64,000 bases of DNA from Hondaea fermentalgiana (Eukaryota > Sar > Bigyra > Thraustochytrida > Thraustochytriidae), in the NCBI GenBank assembly GCA_014084085.1, contig NPFB01000001.1, forward strand, positions 468,604-532,603, in the 5' to 3' direction. Position numbers and translations under genes: made by a program. Shown one piece after another: positions 17,450-27,323 of this stretch; positions within the stretch are counted from its first letter, which is position 1, and each line of letters starts with the position of its first letter. Below the pieces are notes generated by a model. It made no database searches. It was not told the DNA's origin and saw only the letters and a program-made list of their open reading frames with translations.

Positions 17450-20400
17450 ATGGGCGCGGGGGCGTCGGCGGCGGTACCGGGCAACAGCAACGATGCAGAG
17501 TCTGTCATGGTGCCGACGCTGGTGAGCTCTGGGAAGATGATGGCGGGCCAGAGCTATTATATTGAGCCGAGCAAATGCATCAATCTGGATCTCCAGGTGG
17601 AGGTGTCGCGAATCGATGCAGCCGTGGTGGCGCTTCCGCGCGGGGGCGTGCTCGTGAATTACGGCAAAGGTACGGTGCAGTTCGGCCTACCTCCAGAAAC
17701 AATTAAAGACTCTCTGAGCTGGGGCCTGAGCGTCCCAACGACCTTTGTGATTCTTGGTGAGGAAATGTTTGACCGACAGCTCGGCATTAATATTGCCGAG
17801 TTCGAATTTCCCGCGTACTTTAACTTTTTCGTCTTTGGTAAGCGAGTGACTCTCATCACAACCAAGAACGTAGAGGACCGCGTTCGACGCATCTTCCAGG
17901 AAACGCTCTTGGGCCCCAAGCCGGGATCCTATGATCTAAGCGAGGATTTTGCAAGCGACTTGCCTGGCGGTATGCTATCCAAGAGCAACCAAGCCACACA
18001 TTGGCCAGATTTTACGCTTGAGGGTCTGGCGCTTGACAAGCAACGCGAAACGATCACCGTGGACGCTCTCCTCAATTTTGCAAACATTGATGAGCCACCA
18101 CACACAAGCTCTTCCATGCATGCGTGGTCGGGCGAGAAGCAGAACCCAAACACGGTCGCAGGAGGCGCGTCTGCTCCTGACGGCGATAAGAACAATGAAG
18201 ACGATCCTCTTTCGACCGCGAGTGAATTGGATGACGTTGACAATGGTGCTTCACGAATGATGCCCACTGGGGCGTCCACCCATGTTCACGGAACGGAAAT
18301 GGACGATTCGATTGCGCGACTTGCCGATGTGGGCAAGGTCATCTTGGACAAGGAGCGAAACACGTATGTAAAATACAACGCAATGCTGAAAAAGTACACT
18401 GTCCGCGAGGGTAAGCGGACAATTGCGCAGGTAGACTATCGCTTTCTGAAACCCCGTATCAAGCCGCGGCGCGCGATCCAGCACGAGCCCTTTGACATTC
18501 CGCTATTCGGAGTCACGATGCTGGGCGCCTCGCACGGATTCGATCCAAAGGGAACAACAACAGGCTTCGTAGTGTGGGTAAATCGTCGTGGCATCATGGT
18601 TGACCCTCCTCCCGACAGCGCACAAGTTTTGCGTGATCTTGCGATTCCAGCACGTCTCATTGATGGTATGATTCTCACGCACTGCCACGCAGACCACGAC
18701 GCTGGAGCCTTCCAGAAAATTCTGGCCGAATCCTCGATCAAAATTTACACGACGCAAACCATCATGGACTCCTTTATTCGCAAATACTCTGCGATTTCCA
18801 ACTTGGACGCGAATTTTTTGCGCGGGCTCTTTGTATTTGAGCGCGTGAAGATTGGCGAGACAAAGACGATCCACAACGGAGAGTGGAACTTTCACTATAG
18901 TCTTCACGTGATTCCTACGATTGGCTTTGAAGTCAAGTTCAAGGGCGAAGGTTTGGTGTACTCGGGGGATACGTGTACGAGCCCCAAGCTTTTCGAGCGA
19001 ATGCGCCGGGAAAAGAAAATTGGCGCTGGCCGCTACGAAGACTTGGTCAAGCGGTCACCCGTGGCTCGACACCGGCATCCACATCGCGACGTGGACGGGA
19101 GCATGACACCCGGGTACGCGCCGCACATTCTGCACGAGGCCGGCGTCCCCCCTATTCACACGCCATTGGAGACGCTTGCACGCTTGCCCAAAGAAACTCG
19201 CGAACGACTCTTTGTTGTGCATGTGGACCAAAAGCAACTTAGCGATGGCAAATTCGCGCGCAAGCTCAAGACAATCCCACAGTGGGCCACCATGCACATA
19301 AGCGTCGGGCAGCCGGAAGTTGACGAGACGACAAGCTCGCTCGAGCCGCTTCTCAGCACGGTGTCGTTTTTCCGCGTTCTTCGCTCTCCGGGCGCGATCG
19401 AAGCACTCTTGGACCTCTCACTAATCAAGTTTTACTCTCGAGGCACGGTGCTCTTGACAGCTGGGGATACGTGGGATCGCGCGTACATTGTGCGCGCTGG
19501 CGTTGCGCACGAGGGCCAAATCAGCCTGGGGGGCCGCCATAGTGCAAGCAAGTTTCCCGGTTCACATCCCTTTCGCACGAACTCCAATTCCGATGAACCC
19601 GACAAGCGTGTCGAAACGTCCGGGGCCGAGGACCGTGCGGACTCGCTGTCCGGAAGCAGCAGTGGTGTGGGATTGGTATCGGATCAGGGCGAAAGCTTGA
19701 TGGACGCAATTGAGGGCGTCCCGTCAGCTCTACCAGACTCCGAAGAGCAACCGCTGCAAGCAAACAACCCAAAGCCCTTGCCATCGGTGAATGAAGACGC
19801 GCGTCTGGAGAGCCTGCGCGTGTCGTACATGGGGTCGATGCACAAACCCACTCGATACTATGTGGGAGACATGTTCGGTGAGGAAAGCCTCATGGTGGAA
19901 GACCAGGGCCATGACAATTTTGGCGGTGGCGACTCGCAGCGATCGCAGGCCGTGCGAACCGTGCAACACGACATTGTCGCTCTCACAGACCTGTACACTT
20001 TGGAGCTACCTCGAGAATCGATGCTGCCGTATCTGCAGTCGACGGAGCTGGGGCGAACGATTTTGGAGAATCTCAATACTGTGGCACGGGCGCGTTGTAT
20101 GGAAACGTGGAATACAATTCGCCTGAACGCGACGCTGGAAAGGACCATGACACGTGTCCAGCAACAGGAGTTTCAAAAGCTCCTTACTGCGCCGCGCAAA
20201 CTTGGGCGCCACGAGGTTCTCTTCCCTGGCGGCATCAAACAGGAATATGTGTATTTGGTCTCTTCGGGTGTGGTCAATTTCTTTTGCAGAGATCGTAGTG
20301 CGGAAGTGGATAGCGCCGGTCCTGACGATCAGGCGAACCAAGAGAATGTGGATTTCGTGGCTGGGGCGTTGCTGGGTGACGTAAACTGTCTCAAGGACAA

Positions 20401-20536
20401 TACCATTGCGCACCATGTGCTCACCTCCAAGAGTTCGAGCGTTGTGTACGAGATTGCGCGGATTGACATGCTCAACTTCCTCAACCGTTTCCCTGGCGTA
20501 AAGTTGCAATGCATCGACCGCAAGTACGTCGTCTAA
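17450..20536 (+). CDS. GbpA/GbpB-like cyclic-nucleotide phosphodiesterase: metallo-beta-lactamase fold plus two cNMP-binding domains, 1028 aa
   Basis: The domain order matches Dictyostelium GbpA (PDE5) and GbpB (PDE6), phosphodiesterases of the metallo-beta-lactamase type activated by cyclic-nucleotide binding. The metal-binding motif THCHADHD is at 410-417, with downstream SGDT (505-508), HILHEAGVPP (559-568) and HVD (591-593). cNMP domain 1 begins near 640 (FFRVLRSPGAIEALLDLS...RGTVLLTAGD), is split by a long acidic/Ser-rich insert, and resumes with GDMFGEESL near 806; cNMP domain 2 runs from about 905 (FQKLLTAPRKLGRHEVLFPGG...GALLGDVN). The start MGAGAS fits an N-myristoylation signal, so plasma-membrane attachment is plausible. 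Residues 1-340 hold a region unlike the catalytic core that I do not recognise. Whether it prefers cAMP or cGMP cannot be read. Residues about 535-558 look poorly conserved (see findings). Confidence 0.88.
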   Translation: MGAGASAAVPGNSNDAESVMVPTLVSSGKMMAGQSYYIEPSKCINLDLQVEVSRIDAAVVALPRGGVLVNYGKGTVQFGLPPETIKDSLSWGLSVPTTFVILGEEMFDRQLGINIAEFEFPAYFNFFVFGKRVTLITTKNVEDRVRRIFQETLLGPKPGSYDLSEDFASDLPGGMLSKSNQATHWPDFTLEGLALDKQRETITVDALLNFANIDEPPHTSSSMHAWSGEKQNPNTVAGGASAPDGDKNNEDDPLSTASELDDVDNGASRMMPTGASTHVHGTEMDDSIARLADVGKVILDKERNTYVKYNAMLKKYTVREGKRTIAQVDYRFLKPRIKPRRAIQHEPFDIPLFGVTMLGASHGFDPKGTTTGFVVWVNRRGIMVDPPPDSAQVLRDLAIPARLIDGMILTHCHADHDAGAFQKILAESSIKIYTTQTIMDSFIRKYSAISNLDANFLRGLFVFERVKIGETKTIHNGEWNFHYSLHVIPTIGFEVKFKGEGLVYSGDTCTSPKLFERMRREKKIGAGRYEDLVKRSPVARHRHPHRDVDGSMTPGYAPHILHEAGVPPIHTPLETLARLPKETRERLFVVHVDQKQLSDGKFARKLKTIPQWATMHISVGQPEVDETTSSLEPLLSTVSFFRVLRSPGAIEALLDLSLIKFYSRGTVLLTAGDTWDRAYIVRAGVAHEGQISLGGRHSASKFPGSHPFRTNSNSDEPDKRVETSGAEDRADSLSGSSSGVGLVSDQGESLMDAIEGVPSALPDSEEQPLQANNPKPLPSVNEDARLESLRVSYMGSMHKPTRYYVGDMFGEESLMVEDQGHDNFGGGDSQRSQAVRTVQHDIVALTDLYTLELPRESMLPYLQSTELGRTILENLNTVARARCMETWNTIRLNATLERTMTRVQQQEFQKLLTAPRKLGRHEVLFPGGIKQEYVYLVSSGVVNFFCRDRSAEVDSAGPDDQANQENVDFVAGALLGDVNCLKDNTIAHHVLTSKSSSVVYEIARIDMLNFLNRFPGVKLQCIDRKYVV

Positions 20537-21731
20537 GTAAATTCATGAGTAGACACCAAGAAAAGTTACCATTGCGGTCTGTATGCATCAGTGAAGGTCT
20601 TGTTCCGAAGAGATCGGCATCACGCTGACGGCGTTTGCTCCGATCAGAAGGTTCATCCTTTTGATTGGGCAAAATGAGCTCCCCGCGCATCAAGTTTCCT
20701 GGGGAGAAAAGTCGGATTCAATGCGAGAAAGTCATCGTCAAATAAATGATGCTAGGTCCCCAAAAATCCGACGCAAGCCCGCCGTGTGTGTGTGACCTGC
20801 GTCGCTCTCAAGCCCGTATGGAGCTGAGATCCCATCGCCATAGAATCGCGGGAGATTATTCTCGAGGTGCAACAATTGCATAATCAAGTTTCCGCAGTCA
20901 CCTGCGCACCACAGCGATACTATTTTCCCCTTGCACGCACGAACCTTCTCGCAATCACTTGCTTGACAACATCTTTGCAATCGCTTCAAGAGCGCGAGAC
21001 CTGGTCGCCGTCAATCTGCCACACATACATCTGTGTCCATCAATGCTCGTAGGTGGCGCCGCTGTCAAGAGACCGTGAGATGCATGGCTTCACGTTAGAC
21101 TAGGCATGGTTTGGGGGCCAGGATCGCGGATTTGGCCTTTAGCATCCCGACCGTCGCCGCGTCAAACAAGAGTCCGGATTGCTGCTCCTCGTGCAGCTGA
21201 CCTTCCGCATGCTCGCTTGTTCCCTCTCTTGCTCGCTCAACTTTAATCGCAAGTCATTTGTCGTAAGCACAGAAGTCAACTTTTACGAGGCCGCCGTGGT
21301 CGACCTCGGCAAGTGCGCCCTCCCCGCAACGTATTGAGGTCGCAACAGTGCGCGTACGAGCAATTTTTGTCCTCTTTTATGCGCTCGTAGAACCTGTGCG
21401 GCGGGCGTTCCGGTTCTGCCTTGTTGCGAGTTAGTACTACCCAAGGTCGCTGTGGTCTGGCTGCTCGGAGAACAAAATTCGCGGCAAGGTGCAGGCGCAG
21501 TTGCAGGCGGATTTGGCAAGCGGCGGGGCGCGGGACGGCCAGCACGCGCGCTTCCCGTGTTGGCCGTTCGTTCGTGGCGGTCGGAAGCAAGCGACAGCAC
21601 GGCGAAGCTGGGAAAGTTTGGAAGGACGCCGGCGGCGGCAGCTGCAGAGAAAGTCTTCTTCCTTCCTTCCTTCCTTCCTTTCGACACACTGCGCATGAAT
21701 CTTTGGCGGCTTGCTTGGCTGTGAGCGCGGC

Positions 21732-21760
21732 GTGATGTGATGTGATGTGATGTGATGTGA
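21732..21760. repeat. GTGAT pentanucleotide tandem repeat
   Basis: Five full GTGAT units plus GTGA, running directly into TGACGTC, which is a CRE-like half palindrome. No gene start is close enough to claim regulation. Confidence 0.85.
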
Positions 21761-24712
21761 CGTCTTGAGCCAGAGAGAAAGCGTGATCTTCGTGCGGCTC
21801 TTCCGTCCGTACTTCATGCGCCGAGCCTCGTCCCTCTCGCTCAACGCCTTGCAATGCTGCGGCATCGTTATCGCTCCCTTTGTCCCTCGCTCCTGTGCCG
21901 AACCTCGAGACGAAGTTGCTGTTGCTCGCGGTCGCAGTCGGCAGCGCAGCCAGCCTGGCCAGGCCGCGCCGGCACGCGGCCTCGTCGCGTGCCGCGCGGC
22001 AGCCGCCATCACCAGTAGTTCTGCACGGGACCTTGCAGTTTTTTTTTTCCTTTCGTCCGCAGCCCGGCATGCGCCGCTCGCATCAGGCCGCCGACGCACT
22101 AGGGAAGGATAATTCGCACGGGGCGGTAGTTAGTGCGCCAACAGTGTGCGTTCACGGCTGCGCCGTGCATTTTTTTTCCCACGTGCGCCGCCTCTTCATT
22201 CCGCGCCGTGCCGCGAGGCCGCCCAGGCAGGTGGAACTTTGAAGTCACTCCCGCGCGCTGCCCCGCGGGGCAACCTTGGCGAGCCTCGAAGAACCCGCCG
22301 CCGCGTGCCGAGACGCGCTGCAGCGAAAAGAGGGAGGGAAAGCAGACGCACGGTTACTGCGTCTGCAGGGCCTGCGGTGGCTGGTCCTGGGCCATGTTCT
22401 GTGAACACTTGGCTGACCTCGCGGACGACGAAGGAGCGGACGGACGGACGGATGGATAGACAAACGAAAGGGCGTGCGCGAAGAAATGCGGAGCGACAGG
22501 CAAGCAACGGAGGCTCGCGCAGGCGAAGCGACGAGGCTTGGGCTTTGAAAAAAGAGCTGAGCGACACCCCCCTTCCCCCACTACTATGTAAGGAGGGGCC
22601 TCTTTTCACCACCCGGAACCCCACAGCGCACGAGCAGGAACGATTCTGGTACTTCTCTTCGCCACCCTGCCAAGCAATTTGACTGTGAATGAACGAACTT
22701 GCTTGAGCAGTGGTCGGCTCCTTGTCCTCCTCCTGCTTCTTCTTCTGCTTCTCCTCCTGCAAGCAAGCAACCAACCAAGTGTTTTTCCATGCAACTCACT
22801 TCGCTCTGGCTGGTTTTCTTCGAGCCCGGGTTCTCGGCGGTACAAGCCGGCGGGCCGGACGGATCGCTTTGCGAGACCTGGCCAACCCAATTGGGGTGGC
22901 TGGCTCGCGTCGCGCAGCGAGGCCGGATCTCGACGGGCCCCGACCAATCTTCGCCGGTTCTCTGTCTGCAGGCTGCTCGCGAGCGCGGATTCCGGACCGC
23001 CAGGGCGGCACGGGCCATTGGCAAGACAAGCAAAGCAGGGCTCGCCTCACAGTCAAGTGGCGCCGCGTTTTTTCTCTGCACAGGATTCCCTGCCAATGCG
23101 CCACGGCTTTGCAAGGCGCCGAACGGGGGGACGCTCGTTCGTTAACGCATACATATCGGGCGGCACGGGGGAACCGGCGCGCGAAGCCAGCCGTTTGGAA
23201 TAACAATAAAAAGGGGGAAAACATGAACAAGAGGGCAAGAAAGGGGAGCCCAAGGTAAAGGCAATCGAGCGGGACAACGTGACGCGTGGGCAGGTCTCGG
23301 CGGGGTACGCACCGGAACGAACGAACGGACGATCCGCCAAGCGCGCGAACGAACGAACGAACGGACGGACGAGCGAACGAACGTCTGTCTGTCTATCTCT
23401 CTGTCTGTCCGAACGTACAAGCGACGCTAAAAACTGCACTCAGCGCAGCGCCTCCGGGGGGGCTGGCGCATGATGCACAGCTCTGCGCTGCGTCACCGGC
23501 AACACAGTACCGCGCAGTACTGTGCAATTCATTGTCTCACTCCTTCCTTGCCTCGGCCGATGTTCCATTCCGCCAGCTTCAGTCAGTCAGTATTCGGTCA
23601 TTCACATTCATCCCTTTTCCCACTGCTTGAGCCGTTTCGAAGAACCTGCAGCTGCACTGCTTGTGTCGAGATTCCCTTCTTCCTGCCGCCCCACAGCGCG
23701 CGCTAACTGAGTCTGTGTGTGCAGCATGTGTGCGCGGCGCGCAGCGACGAGGTTTTTCCCAGCGAAAAGTCGCGGCGGCCGGGCGGCGCACCTGCAAGCG
23801 CATCCGCCGCCGCGCGAGCAGCGCTGCGCAGAGCGGGGCCGCCCGCCGACCGGGCGCGCTTCTTCTTTCTACCGAATTGGGCACGAGCGTTCGTATCCGA
23901 CGCGGTGCCTCAGTCGTAGCGAAGCGCAACGGCCACCTGTCTGAGGCTGCCGCTGGCGGCAGGCCAGCTGTCGCGTTGCACAATGTGCCTGCGCGAACCC
24001 TGTTATTATTTACTCATTCCACTGCACTGCACTGCACTGCACGGTATTACACTTGCACGGCATTGCATTGTGCAACCAGCACATCATGACATTTGCAAAC
24101 GAATCGTCCGGCGGAAGACGAAAAGAGGGTCTCGCGAGGCGCTCCGTCGCTGCGCTGCTGCTGCTTTTCCTGCTTGCGATTGGCGAGTGGTCCGCCCATC
24201 ACAACACCACCACCATCGCACCGTCTTCGTCGTCCCTTGCCCCTTTCCTCCGCAGTAAAGAACCCCCGTTTCCCTCCTTCCCGTCGCCGTCATCATCCGC
24301 ACCGTCAGGCAAGCAGCCAGACAGGCAGGCCAGTCTCCTCGGCAACCATCATTTTCTCCACCCCTGTTTCTGCTTCAGTTCTCCGCCCGCGCATATGCGA
24401 GCGAACACGATGCGCGAGACCGGTTTCCCAGTTCCACCGGCTAACTTACAAGTCGAACAAAAACTTGCAGTTGCATGTTGGCAACGAGCCGCGCGCCGCC
24501 GACGTCCGCCTCTCCCGCCAGCGCGGCGACGCGCAGGCTGTCTGTCCTGTATCTCCATCGTGCCGGCCTCAACGCCTCCCTCCCTCGCTCCCCTCGCGCC
24601 TCGTTTTCTGCGCCCTGCCGCCGCCTTCCCGCCTCCACACGGTTCCGCCCCGCACACCCCCGCAGTCCGCCAGCGCACCCCCCGCGCACCCCGGTGTGCG
24701 CAGGTGCGCGCC

Positions 24713-24812
24713 NNNNNNNNNNNNNNNNNNNNNNNNNNNNNNNNNNNNNNNNNNNNNNNNNNNNNNNNNNNNNNNNNNNNNNNNNNNNNNNNNNNNNNNN
24801 NNNNNNNNNNNN
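24713..24812. other. Assembly gap of 100 N
   Basis: Exactly 100 unknown bases flanked by very GC-rich sequence. The round number suggests a placeholder for a gap of unknown size. Confidence 0.98.
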
Positions 24813-25526
24813 TTGCGGCGCTGGCAGAACGGCGCCGCACGCCCCGGAACTCGCCCACACGCGCACACCGGCGGCGTGAAGTCGCGCGGGCGGCGCCATT
24901 CTGGCGCCAGACGTGCGCGGGCGGCGCGCGGGCCCCCAGGAAGAGACCGCAGTACGGCGGCGGGCGGGCGCGCGAGTGCGGCCGGCACCTGGTCCTCCCT
25001 CCTCCCGCCTCCCTGGCTGCTGCTTTCCGCTCGGGGCGCGAAACGGCGCTTGCGCGCGGCCATTCTGCACTTGCGCGCGGCGATTCCGCACTTGCGGAGG
25101 CCGCCATAGCCCACTTGCGCGCCGCGCGCACGCCGCGGCGCGCCGAGTACGCCGCCCGCCGCGCGCCGCGTGCTTGGCCAGCAGCGCAGAACTGAAGCTG
25201 CGAAGGAACCGCGCGCAGCCAGCCCGGCCAGGCCCGGCCAGCCAGGCCAAGCCGAGCCGAGCCGCGCCGAGCAAGCCTGGCAAGCCGCCCGGAAAGTCGC
25301 CAGACAGGCAACGAGCTCGCCGAAAGCAAGGCAAGAAAGAAGCAGGCAGGCAGGCAGCAGGCAATACAAAAGAGCGCAGCGCGAGCCGGGGCCCGGCGCA
25401 GCCAGCCAGCAAAGCGCCAACTCGAGCTCGCAGCCGCAGACAGTCGCGAGGGAGCCGAGGGCCCGAGACAAGTCCGCAGCAACGAGCGAGCGAGCGAGCG
25501 AGACAGCGAAGCCGCCCGCGTCCGTC

Positions 25527-25554
25527 CGTCTGTCTGTCTGTCTGTCTGTCTGTC
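25527..25554. repeat. TGTC tetranucleotide microsatellite
   Basis: About six TGTC units about 120 bases upstream of the Mpv17-family start codon, probably inside the promoter or 5' UTR. Confidence 0.85.
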
Positions 25555-25672
25555 GCTCGCACACGGCGGAGCAGAGCGGAGCAGGAGCAGGAGCAGGAGC
25601 GGAGACCCCGGCGCAGGTTCTCTCGCCGTCCCGTAGCGGACGTTTACATCCACACAGCAGTCAGTAGTCAGA

Positions 25673-26317
25673 ATGGCCTCGACCGTCTTCGCGCGCAAGG
25701 CCATGAGCGGCAGCGCCATGCTGTCGCGGGCGCTCAAGGAGAGGCCCATCGCGACCAACTTCGCGCTCAGCGGCCTCCTCGGGCTCGCAAGTGACGCAAT
25801 TTGCCAGTTCGGCGTCGAGGGCAAGAGCTGGGAGAGCATTGACCACGCCCGCTTCTGGGGCATGGGCTCCTTCGCAGCAACGTACTCGTTCGTCAAGCTT
25901 AACATTTACAAGCTGTACCCCCTGGCCATCCCGGCCTTCGTGGCGCGCACGGCCTTCACCAACGGCATCGCGAGCAGCCTCCTCGACGGCCTCGTGCACA
26001 GCCCTCTCCTCTACCTGCCCACCTATTACATTTACACGGGTGCCTGCCACGGTGAGACGCCCATGGAAAGTCTCGCGACCTACCGCCAGCAGTTTGTTCC
26101 CATCATGACGAGCCTTCTGAGCATCTGGACCCCTGTCCAGGCCATCAACTTTGCGCTCGTGCCCCCGACGCACCGTGTGCTCTTTGTGTGCGTCTGCAAC
26201 CTTGTGTGGAACTGCGTGCTCGATTTCCAGAGCCACAGCCTCGCGCATGGCGATGACATCATCGCGCATGCACCCGAGATTCCCCTCGCATCCGAGGTCA
26301 TGGTCGCCGCCGCCTAA
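25673..26317 (+). CDS. Mpv17/PMP22 family integral membrane protein, 214 aa
   Basis: Members are small four-helix membrane proteins of the mitochondrial inner membrane or peroxisome (Mpv17, PXMP2, Sym1) with proposed channel activity. The family signature is clear in the C-terminal half: IWTPVQAINFALVPPTHR followed by NLVWNCVLDFQSH. Earlier landmarks include LKERPIATNFALSGLLGLASDAICQ and DHARFWGMGSFAATYSF. The length fits the family (about 180-220 aa). The first 20 residues are basic and Ser/Ala-rich, compatible with organelle targeting, but mitochondrion versus peroxisome cannot be decided. The last residues are MVAAA, not a PTS1 signal. Start is the only ATG upstream of the first helix in this frame. 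Confidence 0.92.
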   Translation: MASTVFARKAMSGSAMLSRALKERPIATNFALSGLLGLASDAICQFGVEGKSWESIDHARFWGMGSFAATYSFVKLNIYKLYPLAIPAFVARTAFTNGIASSLLDGLVHSPLLYLPTYYIYTGACHGETPMESLATYRQQFVPIMTSLLSIWTPVQAINFALVPPTHRVLFVCVCNLVWNCVLDFQSHSLAHGDDIIAHAPEIPLASEVMVAAA

Positions 26318-27323
26318 GCAAGCACCATGCCTTTCCACACACAAACACACACAATCACAAACACGGGCTGGCTATAGCATCTCAGTCAAACAAAGCTCAG
26401 CCCGCAACCCGCGTCACCATAGTAAACTTTTTACTCTCCGGGCGGCGAGCCACGAACTGATCACTCGTCCTCGCTGTCGGCATCTGCTGGTACTTGTCGT
26501 GCCAGGCAGCTCTCGCCTGAAAAGAAAAAAAAGGAGAAACCCTCTGTTGTCAAACTAATGAAGAAAATTACAATTTACCACATCATAATTACTTCGCGAT
26601 TGCTCGACCTCTCGTTGTTACACTTTCGGATTCGCTCGCGTACACCAAGTCCCGCTGGCTTCGTCTTTTCTCTTTCTGCAGTACGAAGATGCTCAATGCA
26701 GATGGAGAGGAGTGCCCATCCTCGAACTTATGGCCAAACACTCTTTCTTTATTCATTTGATCTTGGTTTCGATTCTTCGCCGTTCTTGGGGCTTGACCAA
26801 ACATTTCGAGAGAGCAAGCATTTGGAGAGAAAATCGCTGTTTTTTTACTACTGGCAAGTCAAAATGTGTCGAATTGCCAGATCCTTTGCTTGCCCCGAGG
26901 TAGAGGCCAAGCGCACTTGCTTCCATTGTTCGAGCTTGATTCTGATTCTTTGCCATTCCCAGGAATTGACCAAGCATTTCGAGAGAAACTCGTTACTTTT
27001 TTCCATTGGCAAGTCATACGTGTCGGATTGCTGGACCCTCTGAATGCCCCGAGGCAAAGGCCAAGCGCGCTTGTTTTCATTATTTGCGCTTGATTTCGAT
27101 TCTTTTGCCATTCCGAGAAATTGACCAAACATTTCGAGAGAAACTCATTATTTTTCTTCATTGGCAAGTCATGACGTGTCGGATTGCTCGCACTTGCTTT
27201 CGCCATGTGAGCATGTCCCCAATTCTTTGCCATTCTCGGGACTCAACCAAGCATGTTGTATTGTTTTCAGAAAAAAGGAAGGGAATATCACTAACGAACA
27301 CAAACGAGCATCAAGTAGGCCTA
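26318..27323. other. Convergent intergenic region with degenerate tandem repeats
   Basis: About 1 kb between the 3' ends of the Mpv17-like and U1-70K genes. It is distinctly AT-richer than the flanking genes. The middle and right part is built of degenerate tandem repeat units (separate entry). Confidence 0.7.
26750..27260. repeat. Degenerate long-unit tandem repeat, 3-4 copies
   Basis: Ordered blocks recur: TTGATTTCGATTCTT-like, GCCATTC, TTGACCAAACATTTCGAGAGA-like, an A/T-rich stretch, TTGGCAAGTCA, GTGTCGGATTGC and GAGGCAAAGGCCAAGCGC-like. The TTGAC anchor appears at 26793, 26966 and 27121, with a diverged copy (CTCAACCAAGCATG) near 27243, so unit lengths are about 173, 155 and 122. The copies differ by substitutions and indels and the last is truncated. 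No long ORF persists across it. Confidence 0.85.

Larger units (their letters stand above)
20537..25672. other. 5.1-kb region without a recognisable gene, containing an assembly gap
   Basis: ORFs here are Arg/Pro/Ala/Ser-rich shadows of GC-rich DNA with no domain. The left 700 bases look like ordinary 3' flank of the phosphodiesterase. From about 21.3 kb the sequence is GC-rich with simple repeats: TTCC units near 21659-21680, GTGAT units at 21732-21760, GAAC/GGAC units near 23315-23390, a TGCAC-type repeat near 24018-24042, GGCCA/AGCCG repeats near 25220-25280, and TGTC units before 25555. The part nearest 25672 should be promoter and 5' UTR of the Mpv17-like gene. A gene lost in the gap cannot be excluded. 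Confidence 0.45.

Noticed and set aside
24053..25195. 380-codon ORF spanning the N gap
   Set aside because: The frame passes through 100 unknown bases and the flanks are low-complexity Arg/Pro/Ala sequence.
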